Assembly (NCBI RefSeq): GCF_003945385.1
Contig: NZ_AP018920.1
Location: forward strand, 1,612,001 to 1,676,000
Source of the DNA: Pseudonocardia autotrophica
GTDB lineage: Bacteria > Actinomycetota > Actinomycetes > Mycobacteriales > Pseudonocardiaceae
Length of the DNA stretch: 64,000 nucleotides
Reading direction: 5' to 3'
Shown here: positions 1 through 11,832 of the stretch, in pieces
How positions within the stretch are numbered: position 1 is the stretch's first letter
Layout of the letters: each line of letters starts with the position of its first letter
The notes under the pieces: generated by a model
What the model saw: the letters and a program-made list of their open reading frames with translations, nothing else
Database searches by the model: none
Told to the model about the DNA's origin: nothing
Position numbers and translations under genes: made by a program

Positions 1-81
1 GGAAAAGCGCACGCGCTCTTGGAGCAGCTGTCCGAGAGCGCGGACGACCAGGAACCACCGGCGCCGCGGAAGCGGCGTTGA
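1..81 (+). CDS. IS3-family OrfA, C-terminal fragment cut by the window edge
   Basis: The last 26 codons of the IS3 OrfA protein (GKAHALLEQLSES... PRKRR) are seen, ending in TGA at 79-81. The same residues end the complete OrfA of copy B at 57879-58355. The stop overlaps the TTG start of orfB at 78, the usual orfA/orfB arrangement of IS3 elements, which often make an OrfAB fusion by frameshifting. Confidence 0.85.
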   Translation, partial: GKAHALLEQLSESADDQEPPAPRKRR

Positions 82-1088
82 ACGGCGCGTTCACCGAGTT
101 GCGCGCCGCTGAGGTGTCGATCAAGGCGGCGTGCGCGTTGACCGGTCGGTCGCGGGCCACGCACTACCGCCGCGCCGACCCGGCGGGGGTGACGCTCGGG
201 CCGCTGCACGGCCCGCACCGTGCGCGCCGGCTCCCGCCCTCGACGATCACCGACGACGAGCGTGCCGCCGTGCTCGCGCTGCTGAACTCCGAGGACTACC
301 GGGATCTGGCCATTCCGCAGGTGTGGGCCCGGGAGCTCGACGAGGGCCGGTGGTGGTGCTCGCAGTCGAGCATGTACCGGATCGCCCGCGCAGCGGGTCA
401 GAACCGGGAACGGCGCGCCCAGGCCACGCATCCGCCGCGGGTGCGCCCGGAGCTGGTCGCTCATGGCCCGAGCGAGGTGTGGTCGTGGGACATCACCGCG
501 CTGAAGGGCCCGCGGAAGGGCGAGTGGTACAAGCTGTATGTGGTGCTCGACATCTTCTCCCGCTACGTAGTCGGATGGCTCGCCGCGAACGCTGAGGATG
601 CCGTCGTGGCGAAGGATTTCCTCGCCGACGCAGTCGCCCGCAACCACGTCATCCCGCAGACGATTCATGCCGACCGGGGCGGGTCGATGACCTCGAAACC
701 GGTATCGGAGCTGATGGTCGATCTCGGTATCTGCCGGTCACATTCCCGGCCGCAGTGCTCGAATGACAACCCGTTCTCCGAGGCGCAGTTCAAGACGCTG
801 AAGTACGTGCCGGACTTCCCGGACCGGTTCGGCTCGCTCGCTGATGCCCGCGCGTTCTGCGAGCGGTTCTTCGAGCACTACAACCACGAGCATCGGCACT
901 CCGGCATCGGCATGCACACCCCGGCGTCGATCCACTTCGACACCGCGACCGAGGTCCGGGCTCAGCGTCAGACCGTCCTCGACCGCGCACACGCCCAGTA
1001 TCCCGAGCGATTCAGTCGCCGGCCCAGCCCGCCGCGCCTGCCCGAGCAGGCGTGGATCAATCAACCCGTCCTACAGCCAACTCAGTAA
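78..1088 (+). CDS. IS3-family transposase OrfB (rve integrase core)
   Basis: 336-residue DDE transposase. An N-terminal helical region precedes an integrase core with the first catalytic Asp in WSWDITALKG, the second in HADRGG and the Glu in NPFSEAQFKTLK, followed by the HRHSGIGMHTPASIH stretch typical of IS3 transposases. The protein looks identical to the product of copy B (56872-57882), so both insertions are recent. The assumed TTG start overlaps the orfA stop; an OrfAB fusion by frameshifting is equally possible. Full length and probably active. Confidence 0.9.
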   Translation: MNGAFTELRAAEVSIKAACALTGRSRATHYRRADPAGVTLGPLHGPHRARRLPPSTITDDERAAVLALLNSEDYRDLAIPQVWARELDEGRWWCSQSSMYRIARAAGQNRERRAQATHPPRVRPELVAHGPSEVWSWDITALKGPRKGEWYKLYVVLDIFSRYVVGWLAANAEDAVVAKDFLADAVARNHVIPQTIHADRGGSMTSKPVSELMVDLGICRSHSRPQCSNDNPFSEAQFKTLKYVPDFPDRFGSLADARAFCERFFEHYNHEHRHSGIGMHTPASIHFDTATEVRAQRQTVLDRAHAQYPERFSRRPSPPRLPEQAWINQPVLQPTQ

Positions 1089-1121
1089 GATCAACTGTCT
1101 CAGTTGACTTGACAGCTACCG

Positions 1122-2864
<1,743 letters not shown>

Positions 2865-2976
2865 CCAGCACGAACCTCACCGCCTGGACACACGCCCGTC
2901 CGGGCGGCCTTCGGCGTTCTCGCAGGTCAACCCCCAGATTCCGTGTCCAGCACCGACATCAGCTGCGGAACCCGGG

Positions 2977-3549
2977 GTGGCCGTTGCGATGGTTTGCCTC
3001 GGTCAGCTTCTTGGTGAACTTGTGCGGACGAACGGCCTTCCAGCCGCTGCCATCCGGCGCGGGGATAACGGTGTGGTCGCTCCGCTCGGTCGCGGGGAGG
3101 AGCTGGACCTGCGTGCCGTCGCGGTACGTCACAGTTACGGCCATCCGCCCGACCTGGATGTCGTTGATCTGCGAGGCCGGGAGCCTCGCCCTGAGCGCGT
3201 CGGCGAAGGCGGTGAGGACGGCGTCAGGGGGCCCAGAGGTGGGGCCGTTGAGGAAGACGAGGCTGTCGACGTCCGACAGGCCGTCGACGTAGGTGTGCTT
3301 GGCGATACTGCCGCCGAACAGCAGGTGGTCCACGTCGTGTCCCAGCTCGCGCAGGACTTCCTCAAGCTGATCGAGCTTGTTCGAGACCGCCTGGGTGTCG
3401 CGGTCGTTGAAGCCGACCAACTGCTCAGCGAGGAACTGGTTGATATCGGCGATGAGCTGCTGCTCCGCCAGTTCTCGCCGTACCTCGGCACGAGTTCGCG
3501 CGAGCTCCTCGTCGCTGCCGCTGTAGGTGCCGCCGCCACTACCGCCCAT
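2977..3549 (-). pseudogene. CD-NTase (CBASS cyclic-nucleotide synthase), 3' truncated by IS
   Basis: The first ~190 residues of a nucleotidyltransferase related to CBASS CD-NTases, enzymes that make cyclic oligonucleotide alarms on phage infection. Seen: a helical N-terminus (residues 12-65), the signature FGGSIAKHTYVDGLSDVDSL with GGS and the D-x-D metal pair, and a strand ending QVQLLPA, where many relatives carry a third acidic residue. The N-terminus MGGSGGGTYSGS is glycine-rich. Coding sequence stops at the IS1634-like right end (2976); the frame then runs five codons into the IS to a stop at 2959. CD-NTases usually exceed 300 residues, so the C-terminal half is missing. Start ATG overlaps the TGT-like stop by one base. 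Confidence 0.8.
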
Positions 3550-4583
3550 CAGTCGATGCCCTTCTCGATCCTTGCCAGCATGGTGGCATGGGTTCGGGCC
3601 AGCACCGCCCCGTGCTCGGCGAACTCATCGAAACCACGGCCGCCGGTCGCCGCGTACCGCTCCATCTGCCGTTTCAGCGCCCGCAGGTGCCCGAGATTCA
3701 CGATGGGCCGCTTGGCGTCCCGTAGTTGCTGTCGGTCATCGTCCTCGCCACGAAGCAGGGCGCCCGCGTCGGGATGGACGGCCAGGCCGCCGATGTACGC
3801 GTAGCGCATCCAACTCAGTCCGTCGAAGATCTCAGCGCCCGCCGAGAAGTACAGCGGTGTGAGGAGCGGATCGAGCGCTCCGAACAGGTGGATCGGTGCG
3901 TCGACGCCGGCCTCGTCGAGAACGATTCGCAGACGCGCCAGGGTGCACAGGCGGGCCAGGTACGAGTCGCCCAGCTCCTTCTCGGTGAACCCGACCACGT
4001 CGAACGCAACCAGATCAGGAGCGTAGGGCGCGAGCTCGCGCGGCGAGTGCCACCGCTCGGTCGGCTTCAGCAAGATGTCGCTCGCCACATGGGTTCGCGT
4101 GGCAAAGAACGCCTGAGCTCTGCGGATCTGCTCGCCGTAAGTGTCGCCCGCGAGGTCGGGACCGTCGTAGGACACGACGAGCGTGGGCCGCTGTGGCGGC
4201 AGCCGATCCACAATGCGGGCGAACGCCGCCGCGTCGTAGAGGCGACGGGCTGGATCGTCTCGTTGGATGTGGCCGGATTCCCACGCCAGGCCGGTCTCGT
4301 AGCCTCCGCTGTCGAGGACTAGCAGCCGCGGCCGGTCGAACACCGTGCCGGAGGCGGTGTCGTCGAGCAGCCGGGTGACGTCTTTGAGCGTGCGGTGCTC
4401 CACGTCGTACGCCGAGACGAGCAGGGCCTCGTCGAGGCCGTCGAGAGCGTACTGCAGGTAGAGGCTGCTCTCTGCGATCCCAGCCGGGTCCAGGGGAAAG
4501 CCCCGGCTGCTCACGCTAGGGATCAGCAGGGGAGTGGTCAGCGTCGCTCCGGCCAACCGCAATGGACGGCTACGCGCGCGCAT
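3549..4583 (-). CDS. TGT-like transglycosylase of type IV CBASS (Cap10-like)
   Basis: About 344 residues with a TIM-barrel tRNA-guanine transglycosylase fold. Supporting stretches are RLLVLDSGGYETG near the N-terminus, FDVVGFTEKELGDSY mid-protein and APIHLFGALDPLLTPLYFSAGAEIFDGLSW near the C-terminus, where TGTs carry the strand order of the catalytic barrel. No PUA RNA-binding domain is visible. TGT enzymes exchange a guanine for a 7-deazaguanine; TGT-like genes next to QueC-like genes and a CD-NTase define type IV CBASS. The ATG at 4583 is preferred to 4634 because it reduces overlap with queC to 14 bp. Part of the five-gene minus-strand operon. A DpdA-like DNA-modifying role is the main alternative. 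Confidence 0.78.
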   Translation of the reverse strand: MRARSRPLRLAGATLTTPLLIPSVSSRGFPLDPAGIAESSLYLQYALDGLDEALLVSAYDVEHRTLKDVTRLLDDTASGTVFDRPRLLVLDSGGYETGLAWESGHIQRDDPARRLYDAAAFARIVDRLPPQRPTLVVSYDGPDLAGDTYGEQIRRAQAFFATRTHVASDILLKPTERWHSPRELAPYAPDLVAFDVVGFTEKELGDSYLARLCTLARLRIVLDEAGVDAPIHLFGALDPLLTPLYFSAGAEIFDGLSWMRYAYIGGLAVHPDAGALLRGEDDDRQQLRDAKRPIVNLGHLRALKRQMERYAATGGRGFDEFAEHGAVLARTHATMLARIEKGID

Positions 4584-5190
4584 CGAGGATCGCCCGGTCG
4601 AGGCAGGAGCGACACCGGCCGCAGGCCGTGTCACCAGCTTCGCAGCTGTGCGTCAGCCCCAGAGGGATCGAGCCGTCCACAGCGAGTGCTAGCACCTCGG
4701 GCTTGGTCAGGTGCAGCAGCGGCGCGAGGAGTCGGACTGCGCCGCCGTGCTGCGCGTCGAGCAGCGACTGCCAGGCGTCCCGGTGCTCCGGTGAGCAGTC
4801 CGCGTAGCCGGTGCCCCCGTGCACGCCGAGCGCGACGTCCCGCCCGGGCGCCGCGGCGCGCGCCACCGCGATCAGCAAGTCGTTACGCCCGATGATCTCG
4901 CCCGAAGACGGGACGCTCAGTCCGCCGATGGTCACGCACTCGCGCGACAGGCCGAAGGCCGCAGCGATGGCCGTGCTGGCGTGCGCCTCGGCCTTCGCCG
5001 CAGGCTGGCCGTAGTCCACGAACAGTCCAGTCGGCGGAGTGCCGGCCTCTATCAGGAACCGCGCAACGAGCGCGCTGTCGACGCCACCGCTCAGGAGCAG
5101 ACACGGGTGACGCACGCGGGACACCCCTGGACCCTGCCAGATCATTCGCTTGAGTTCCCGAGACTCGCCGCGCTGATCGCGACGAGTCAC
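4570..5190 (-). CDS. queC: QueC-like 7-cyano-7-deazaguanine synthase (Cap9-like)
   Basis: 206 residues. LLSGGVDSALV (about 32-42) is the PP-loop ATP-pyrophosphatase motif; the C-terminal HSCEAGDTACGRCRSC holds the zinc-binding cysteines of QueC. QueC converts 7-carboxy-7-deazaguanine (CDG) to preQ0 with ATP and ammonia; in type IV CBASS a QueC-like protein acts with a TGT-like partner. It is slightly shorter than housekeeping QueC (about 220-230). The start ATG overlaps the queE stop (ATGA). With queD, queE and the TGT-like gene it could supply a deazaguanine base made on the spot. Confidence 0.85.
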   Translation of the reverse strand: MTRRDQRGESRELKRMIWQGPGVSRVRHPCLLLSGGVDSALVARFLIEAGTPPTGLFVDYGQPAAKAEAHASTAIAAAFGLSRECVTIGGLSVPSSGEIIGRNDLLIAVARAAAPGRDVALGVHGGTGYADCSPEHRDAWQSLLDAQHGGAVRLLAPLLHLTKPEVLALAVDGSIPLGLTHSCEAGDTACGRCRSCLDRAILDARA

Positions 5191-5912
5191 CTGGCTCGCT
5201 CGTTACCCCACAGCAGAACGTGCATCCTCCCGCTCAGGGACCACCCGCGGCGGTTGACGCCTGGTGCGAGCGCGGCCAGGCCGTCGATGACAGCCTCCCG
5301 GGTGGTCCCCTCGGGCATTACCCAGATCCTCTGGGGAGCGAGCGCGAGCCGCGCCGCGATCTCGTCGACCTCGGCGAGGTCGGACGGCGATGACACGACG
5401 AACTTGAACTCGGTGCTGCGCAGGGCGGCAAACTCGTGCAGCACCCCCCACCGCAGCCGCGCCCGTTCCGATTGTCTGCTGTTGCTGAGCTTCGGTGATA
5501 CGACGAACCGGTCAACGAGCGTGGCCAGACCGCCGGGAGCGACCGAGCCGCTGGTCTCGAACTCGACCCGGCGGCCGGCCGCGGAAACAGCGCGAACGAA
5601 CGAGAGAAGCGTAGTCCTCTGCAGCAGAGGCTCCCCGCCGGTGACCACGACGAGTGGTGCCGCTCGCGACAGCACGTCCCTGACGAGGTCGACCACGGCA
5701 GTGGTCCGGAGCTCGGCGGCGAGATCGTGGGAGGAGCGGTCCCAGGTGTAAGACGTGTCGCACCACGCGCAGGCGAGATTGCACATCCCGAGTCGCAGGA
5801 ACACTGCCGCGCGCCCCGCGCTCGGCCCTTCACCCTGAAGAGTGGGCCCAAACACCTCGCTGACGAGCAGCTCACTTGCGCCAGGCCGAAGCACCCCGCG
5901 GTACGCCGTCAT
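5187..5912 (-). CDS. queE: QueE, 7-carboxy-7-deazaguanine synthase (radical SAM)
   Basis: 241 residues from the ATG at 5912, which overlaps the queD stop. SEVFGPTLQGEG at the N-terminus, the radical-SAM cluster CNLACAWC (C-x3-C-x2-C, the QueE spacing), and VVTGGEPLLQ identify it. QueE rearranges 6-carboxy-tetrahydropterin to CDG. An upstream ATG at 5954 would overlap queD by 46 bp and adds no conserved sequence. It lies between queD and queC in pathway order, so the operon encodes the route from dihydroneopterin triphosphate to preQ0, lacking only GTP cyclohydrolase I. Confidence 0.9.
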   Translation of the reverse strand: MTAYRGVLRPGASELLVSEVFGPTLQGEGPSAGRAAVFLRLGMCNLACAWCDTSYTWDRSSHDLAAELRTTAVVDLVRDVLSRAAPLVVVTGGEPLLQRTTLLSFVRAVSAAGRRVEFETSGSVAPGGLATLVDRFVVSPKLSNSRQSERARLRWGVLHEFAALRSTEFKFVVSSPSDLAEVDEIAARLALAPQRIWVMPEGTTREAVIDGLAALAPGVNRRGWSLSGRMHVLLWGNERAR

Positions 5913-6271
5913 GAGGGCCGACGCAGAACGACCGATCCGCGTTCCGTCTCCCATAGGCGCAGCATGGTCCAGGGGACGGCCGCTTCACTCAGCCAGTCGC
6001 CGATCATGCACGCGGTCAGCTCAGCGGTCGGATTGTTGAGCAGGTCGTTCAGGTAAGAGTGGTCTAGGCGGGCCAGCACGTGCTGCTCGACTTGCGCGTC
6101 GAGTTCGGCGAAGTCCGCGACCACCCCTCGCTCGTCGACGGGCCCCGTGGCCTCGACCTCCATCACGTAGCGATGACCGTGGAGTGCACGGCACTTGCCC
6201 GGATGCCAGCTCAACCGGTGAGCCGCCTCGAATGAGTACCGGCGAAGGATACTCACCTGGTAGCCAGCCAC
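5909..6271 (-). CDS. queD: QueD, 6-carboxy-5,6,7,8-tetrahydropterin synthase
   Basis: 120 residues, PTPS/QueD fold. Zinc-ligand histidines are seen in FEAAHRLSW and ALHGHRY; the catalytic Cys is in HPGKCRALHGH. DHSYLND and a Glu near the C-terminus (LWETERG) are typical. It makes 6-carboxytetrahydropterin from dihydroneopterin triphosphate. GTG start; first gene of the queDEC-TGT-CD-NTase operon. Its promoter must lie in the 129 bp before the IS1634-like element at 6401, or be supplied by that element. Confidence 0.9.
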   Translation of the reverse strand: MAGYQVSILRRYSFEAAHRLSWHPGKCRALHGHRYVMEVEATGPVDERGVVADFAELDAQVEQHVLARLDHSYLNDLLNNPTAELTACMIGDWLSEAAVPWTMLRLWETERGSVVLRRPS

Positions 6272-6558
6272 TCGGGCATTCTATCCGTCGGACGTTCCTG
6301 GCCGTGCAGCCCGAAGCGGGGAGCAAGCCCTTCTCGCTGAGCCGAGCGCCGCATCGGACCCGGTCGTCGCGGAGCACCTGGATCCGTTGCCGGCGCCCAA
6401 CCCGCGTTCCGCAGCTGATGGGCGGATCTGGACACACGCCGCGGTATTCTCCCAGGTCAGCGAGCGGGAGCAGGTCCGGAAGCGGCGAAAATACTGGACA
6501 CACGTTCGATCGGTGTTCGAACTGTTGAGCTGCTGGAACTCATGTAACGTCTGGACAC

Positions 6559-8337
<1,779 letters not shown>

Positions 8338-8475
8338 CCAGCACGAACCTCACCGCCTGGACACACGCCCGTCCGGGCGGCCTTCGGCGTTCTCGCAGGT
8401 CAACCCCCAGATTCCGTGTCCAGCACCGACATCAGCTGCGGAACCCGGGCCCAACCCGCGGATCGTGCGGCGTGA

Positions 8476-8692
8476 TCATTTTGGTCGTGGTCGGTGAGCC
8501 GGTACGGCGAAAGGATGCGAGTGGCCCGTCATTGCGGCCAATGCGGTGGCGACGGCGTGGATGTCGGCCTTGATGTAGGTGGTGGTCGCCGCTCCGGCGC
8601 TGTCGGTGTGTTCGGCGAAGGCGCGGGCGATGCCGTAGCCGTAGTGGCGCTCGACCCAGGTGGAGAGCAACCAGAACAAAGATCAAGAACAA
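8476..8692 (-). pseudogene. Tyrosine recombinase/integrase, C-terminal remnant
   Basis: A 67-residue frame with STWVERHYGYGIARAFAEHT and AATTTYIKADIHAVATALAAMTG, which resembles the C-terminus of actinobacterial tyrosine recombinases, including the region around the catalytic His and Tyr (GHT...TTTYIKA). No N-terminal part is present and the upstream sequence changes to another transposase fragment, so it is a relic. Confidence 0.6.
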
Positions 8693-8743
8693 GAACCGGG
8701 GGTTGACCGGCCCCGCTCCTTCAGGGATGACTCGTGCCGCTGT

Positions 8744-8951
8744 TTAGTGACCTCTCGGCGGTAGCCGATCGAGGATGGCCTGGGCTGCGGCGGGAATGTC
8801 GAGGGCGAGGGTGATCTCGTGGCGGCCGAGACGGATCGTGGCGGAGCGGACCGTCCGTAGCGTGCGCACGAGGTTCTGGATCGAGACTCCGGTGGCGTCC
8901 TGGAGGTGGCGGGAGACCGCCAGCGCGGCGAACACGACGGTCAAGTGGCAC
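8744..8951 (-). pseudogene. IS4/IS1634-like transposase, C-terminal remnant
   Basis: About 66 residues (VVFAALAVSRHLQDATGVS...ILDRL) like the C-terminus of IS4-type transposases that end after a helix-rich FTALAVSRYLQ segment. It differs clearly from the two IS1634-like copies nearby, so it is a separate, older element. No catalytic residues remain. Confidence 0.55.
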
Positions 8952-9109
8952 CCGACGCCGCCCGCGCCCGACGCACGAACCGCGAACTCACCCGGGCGAG
9001 GCTACCGAGCCACCCAATTCTTAGTGACCAGATCCCCGTGCTCGTGCCCGAGAACCACCAGGTCAACCCCTACGACCGCACCAAGATCATCATAAGTGGC
9101 ATGAGTCAG

Positions 9110-9819
9110 GTCAGGAGGTCTACGGCGCCGACCCGGTCCTGCGCGCCGAGCTGGACAACCCGCCGGGTCGGTTACGTGCTGGCCATCGGCTGCGACCGCC
9201 GCATCCCCACCCAGGCCGGGCTCATACGAGCCGACGAGATCGCCGCCGACCTCCCACGCCGGGCCTGGCAACGACTCTCCGCAGGCGCAGGCGCGAGAGG
9301 GCAGCGCTACTACGACTGGGCACTGATCAGCCGCCCCGACCCCACAGGCGCCGCAGACCCCGGCCGACACCCAGTGCTGGTGGCTACTCGTGCGCCGCCA
9401 CCGAGACACCGGTGAACTGGCGTTCTACCGCTGCTACTCACCCGATGTCGTCCCACTCCGCGAACTGGTCCGCGTCGCCGGCGACGATGGACCGTGGAGG
9501 AGAGCTTCCAGGCCGGCAAGGGCCTGGCGAGCACCAGGTCCGGCGCTGGACCTCCTGGCGGCGCTGGACCCTGCTCGCCATGCTCGCGCACGCCCTGCTC
9601 GCCGCGATCGCCGCCCACGAACACGCCGAACAGCCCGCTCCCGACGGGCTGATCGCGCTGACCTGCAACGAGATCCGCCGCCTGTTCGTCACCTACGTCA
9701 TCGAGCCCGCACGCACACTCACCTGCCCACTGGCCTGGTCACTCTGGCGCCGACGCCACCAACACCGCGCCCGCACCAGCCACTACCAGCGCCACGAAGC
9801 AGCCCAGCCATGGACATAA
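9110..9819 (+). pseudogene. IS701-like transposase, frameshifted 3' part
   Basis: Sequential pieces in different frames read EVYGADPVLRAELDN, VGYVLAIGCDRRIPTQ, AWQRLSAGAGARGQRYYDWA, then EESFQAGKGLAG and WRRWTLLAMLAHALLAAIAAH, the order found in IS701-family DDE transposases. At least two frameshifts (near 9165 and 9360-9490) break it and the 5' half is absent. The preceding 150 bp has no recognisable gene. Confidence 0.7.
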
Positions 9820-9926
9820 CGATCTACGGCTGGAGTGCTACTCGCCGATTCGGGGCAGAGCACTTTTGTCGCGACGCGCATACCTCAAGATCACCGTGAA
9901 TACCGCAGGGTGGCACGGCGTTTGCG

Positions 9927-10985
9927 CTACGTGCGTAGCGTAGTGGATGGGGATTCTCCCCACTGCCTTCGATACGCTACTGCGAAGCTTCCAGGGTGAT
10001 TGAATCCCCACCGATGTGCAACCGCAGCTACGGTTACTCCTTCGGAAGGCATGGCGTCGACCAGCTCGTCTCGAACGCGTTCGAGACGGCGCCGCTGAAC
10101 GTAGGCCATAGGGCTGACTCCCAGTTCGTCGTGAAACACTTGTTGGATTGAGCGTTTGCTGAGATGTACGCTTCGGGCGATGTCAGCAACGGTCAGCGCA
10201 TCGCCTAGATGAGTCTCGATAAAATTCAACGCCTTGCGCACGACACGACCCTCACTGTGGATGGACGCGTCACTGAAGTGGTGGCGGAAGTTCGACGGCT
10301 GAAGGTGGAGCAGACTGCTCATTAGCAGCTCCTCAATTGCCCCTATTCCTTCTCCGCGTTGAATTAGTGACCCCGGATAATAGACCTCTGTGTGCATGAG
10401 CTGAACTGCCGAACTCCAGCGCATTGCCGCCTCTGAGGTGAGGTCGAACGCGGGCTCGAAGATTATCTTCGACGGTAGGGTGCGGCCGAGCAGTCGTGCA
10501 AGCAGGGCGTTCAATGCTGACTCTTCGATTCGCACGATCAAGATCGGGGTGTCGACCCCTAGATGTAGCGTCAGGGGCAAGCCGGGACTCGTGACAAGTG
10601 CGCAAACCGTGTTCGCTTCGAGCTTCTGTCCCGCATGTTGATACGTGACCTGCCCATTCGTCGGTAGGCATACCGTGTAGTAGTTGCCAAGGACCGGGAT
10701 GTCGAGGGTTCCGGTGACGGACAGGTCAAGGTGCAGCAGGCTCACGTCACGAAGTCGGACGCCGTGCAGGCTTGCAGCGAAGACAGCCGGGGGCGCAGCA
10801 TCGACCACCAGATGGCCAGGCGCGAGGGCTGCGCCCAGGAGTGCAGCGGTTTCGCGAACGCTCTCGGAGTAGAAGATCTCGTGCGCGGCCAGCGCGGGTG
10901 GCACGCCCCGCGACCGAACCTTGCGCCGCACAGGGCCCTGTGTGCGGCGGATGTCAATGAACCGCAGCCGCTCAAGCCTGGACAT
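9927..10985 (-). CDS. AraC-family transcriptional regulator
   Basis: About 352 residues. An N-terminal AraC-binding-like domain (about 30-210) precedes an AraC HTH pair (about 245-350): ALNFIETHLGDALTVADIARSVHLSKRSIQQVFHDELGVSPMAYV and a second helix-turn-helix with HRWGFNHPGSFAVAYRRQWGESP. The domain pattern (AraC_binding_2 plus HTH_18) is common in actinobacteria. Divergent from the hydrogenase operon with about 170 bp between, so it may control it; the ligand is unknown. ATG at 10985 is chosen over the GTG just before it. Confidence 0.85.
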   Translation of the reverse strand: MSRLERLRFIDIRRTQGPVRRKVRSRGVPPALAAHEIFYSESVRETAALLGAALAPGHLVVDAAPPAVFAASLHGVRLRDVSLLHLDLSVTGTLDIPVLGNYYTVCLPTNGQVTYQHAGQKLEANTVCALVTSPGLPLTLHLGVDTPILIVRIEESALNALLARLLGRTLPSKIIFEPAFDLTSEAAMRWSSAVQLMHTEVYYPGSLIQRGEGIGAIEELLMSSLLHLQPSNFRHHFSDASIHSEGRVVRKALNFIETHLGDALTVADIARSVHLSKRSIQQVFHDELGVSPMAYVQRRRLERVRDELVDAMPSEGVTVAAVAHRWGFNHPGSFAVAYRRQWGESPSTTLRT

Positions 10986-11154
10986 CACTACCCCCGCGAC
11001 AGTCGCGCCACAAGCCTTGACCGCGAGAAGCCGTTTCTGTTCGAACGTGCAAGCTGTGGCGCGGGTATCAGCGCTCCTGCGAGTGCATCTCTGCGCGATC
11101 GTGACAGTCTTCGCGCGATCTCGCTAGGCTAACTGGGCGATGGGAGGTAGCTTT

Positions 11155-11727
11155 GTGCCTCACCTCACACCGGAACCCAACGAAGGGGGCCCCTTGGTCG
11201 TCAACGGCCAGCTCGCCGCCCACTCCCCGGCGGACGAGCTACTCGAGCGGCTCGACGACCCCACGGTCGCGGCGTCGCTGTCAGTCGTGCTCGAACACGC
11301 AGACCTGCTTGCTGTGCTGGTCGTCGCACTCGACGGGTTCCTGCGGCGTGGCGACACCATCATGGAGGGCGTGGCCGACGGCGTGCGCGACCTGCGCCAG
11401 GCGTCTGGCCCCGGCGTGTCGTCGCTGTCAGGCATCGATGTGCAGGGACTGATGTCCAGCGCGACAACCTTGTCGGGGGGTGTGGTAGCTGCCACTCCTA
11501 CCCTTCACGCGCTCCTTACTTCGACTCTGGTGACTGATCCCCGCGCAGCGAAGGCGATCGCGCTGCTCGGCGATGCGGTCGTCGAGGGCGCGGATGCCGC
11601 CTCGGCAATTAAGGCCGGTCCGACGGGAGTCTTCGGCCTGCTCCGAGTGCTCAAGGACGAGAACGTGTCCCGAGGTCTCAATCTCCTGATCGAGATCGTC
11701 CGGTCGCTCGGTCGAAGGCTCGCCTGA
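11155..11727 (+). CDS. DUF1641-like hydrogenase-associated protein
   Basis: About 190 residues, mostly helical. A central repetitive region (LERLDDPTVAASLSVVLEHADLLAVLVVALDGFLRRGDTIMEGV) resembles the DUF1641 family, which occurs beside hydrogenases and formate dehydrogenases; biochemical role unknown. GTG at 11155 is preferred because GGGAGG at 11142-11147 sits 7 bp before it; an upstream ATG at 11140 would include that Shine-Dalgarno sequence. First gene of the hydrogenase operon, 105 bp before hhyS. Confidence 0.6.
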   Translation: MPHLTPEPNEGGPLVVNGQLAAHSPADELLERLDDPTVAASLSVVLEHADLLAVLVVALDGFLRRGDTIMEGVADGVRDLRQASGPGVSSLSGIDVQGLMSSATTLSGGVVAATPTLHALLTSTLVTDPRAAKAIALLGDAVVEGADAASAIKAGPTGVFGLLRVLKDENVSRGLNLLIEIVRSLGRRLA

Positions 11728-11832
11728 GCCCGATCTCGCATTGGATCCACCCGAATCTCGTCAGCGACACGGGTTGCTGACGCCACCTGCGTCCGTGCAG
11801 TTGATGCGGACATGGTTCTGAGAGGATTTCGC

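Larger units (their letters stand above)
1..1120 (+). mobile_element. IS3-family element, copy A (left part outside window)
   Basis: The 3' part of an IS3-family element that recurs complete on the other strand at 56840-58427. The two copies match through the terminal GCTACC, ending here at 1120. Just inside the end lies CTGTCTCAGTTGACTTGACAG, which pairs imperfectly with the opposite end of the full copy. The element sits inside an IS1634-like element: base 1121 resumes the sequence of the intact IS1634-like copy at about 6606, in the first codons of its transposase. The left end and left target duplication are off the window. Confidence 0.9.

Noticed and set aside
3549..6271. The locus as ordinary queuosine biosynthesis
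   Set aside because: The TGT-like protein lacks a visible RNA-binding PUA domain, QueF/QueA genes are absent, and the operon ends in a CD-NTase.
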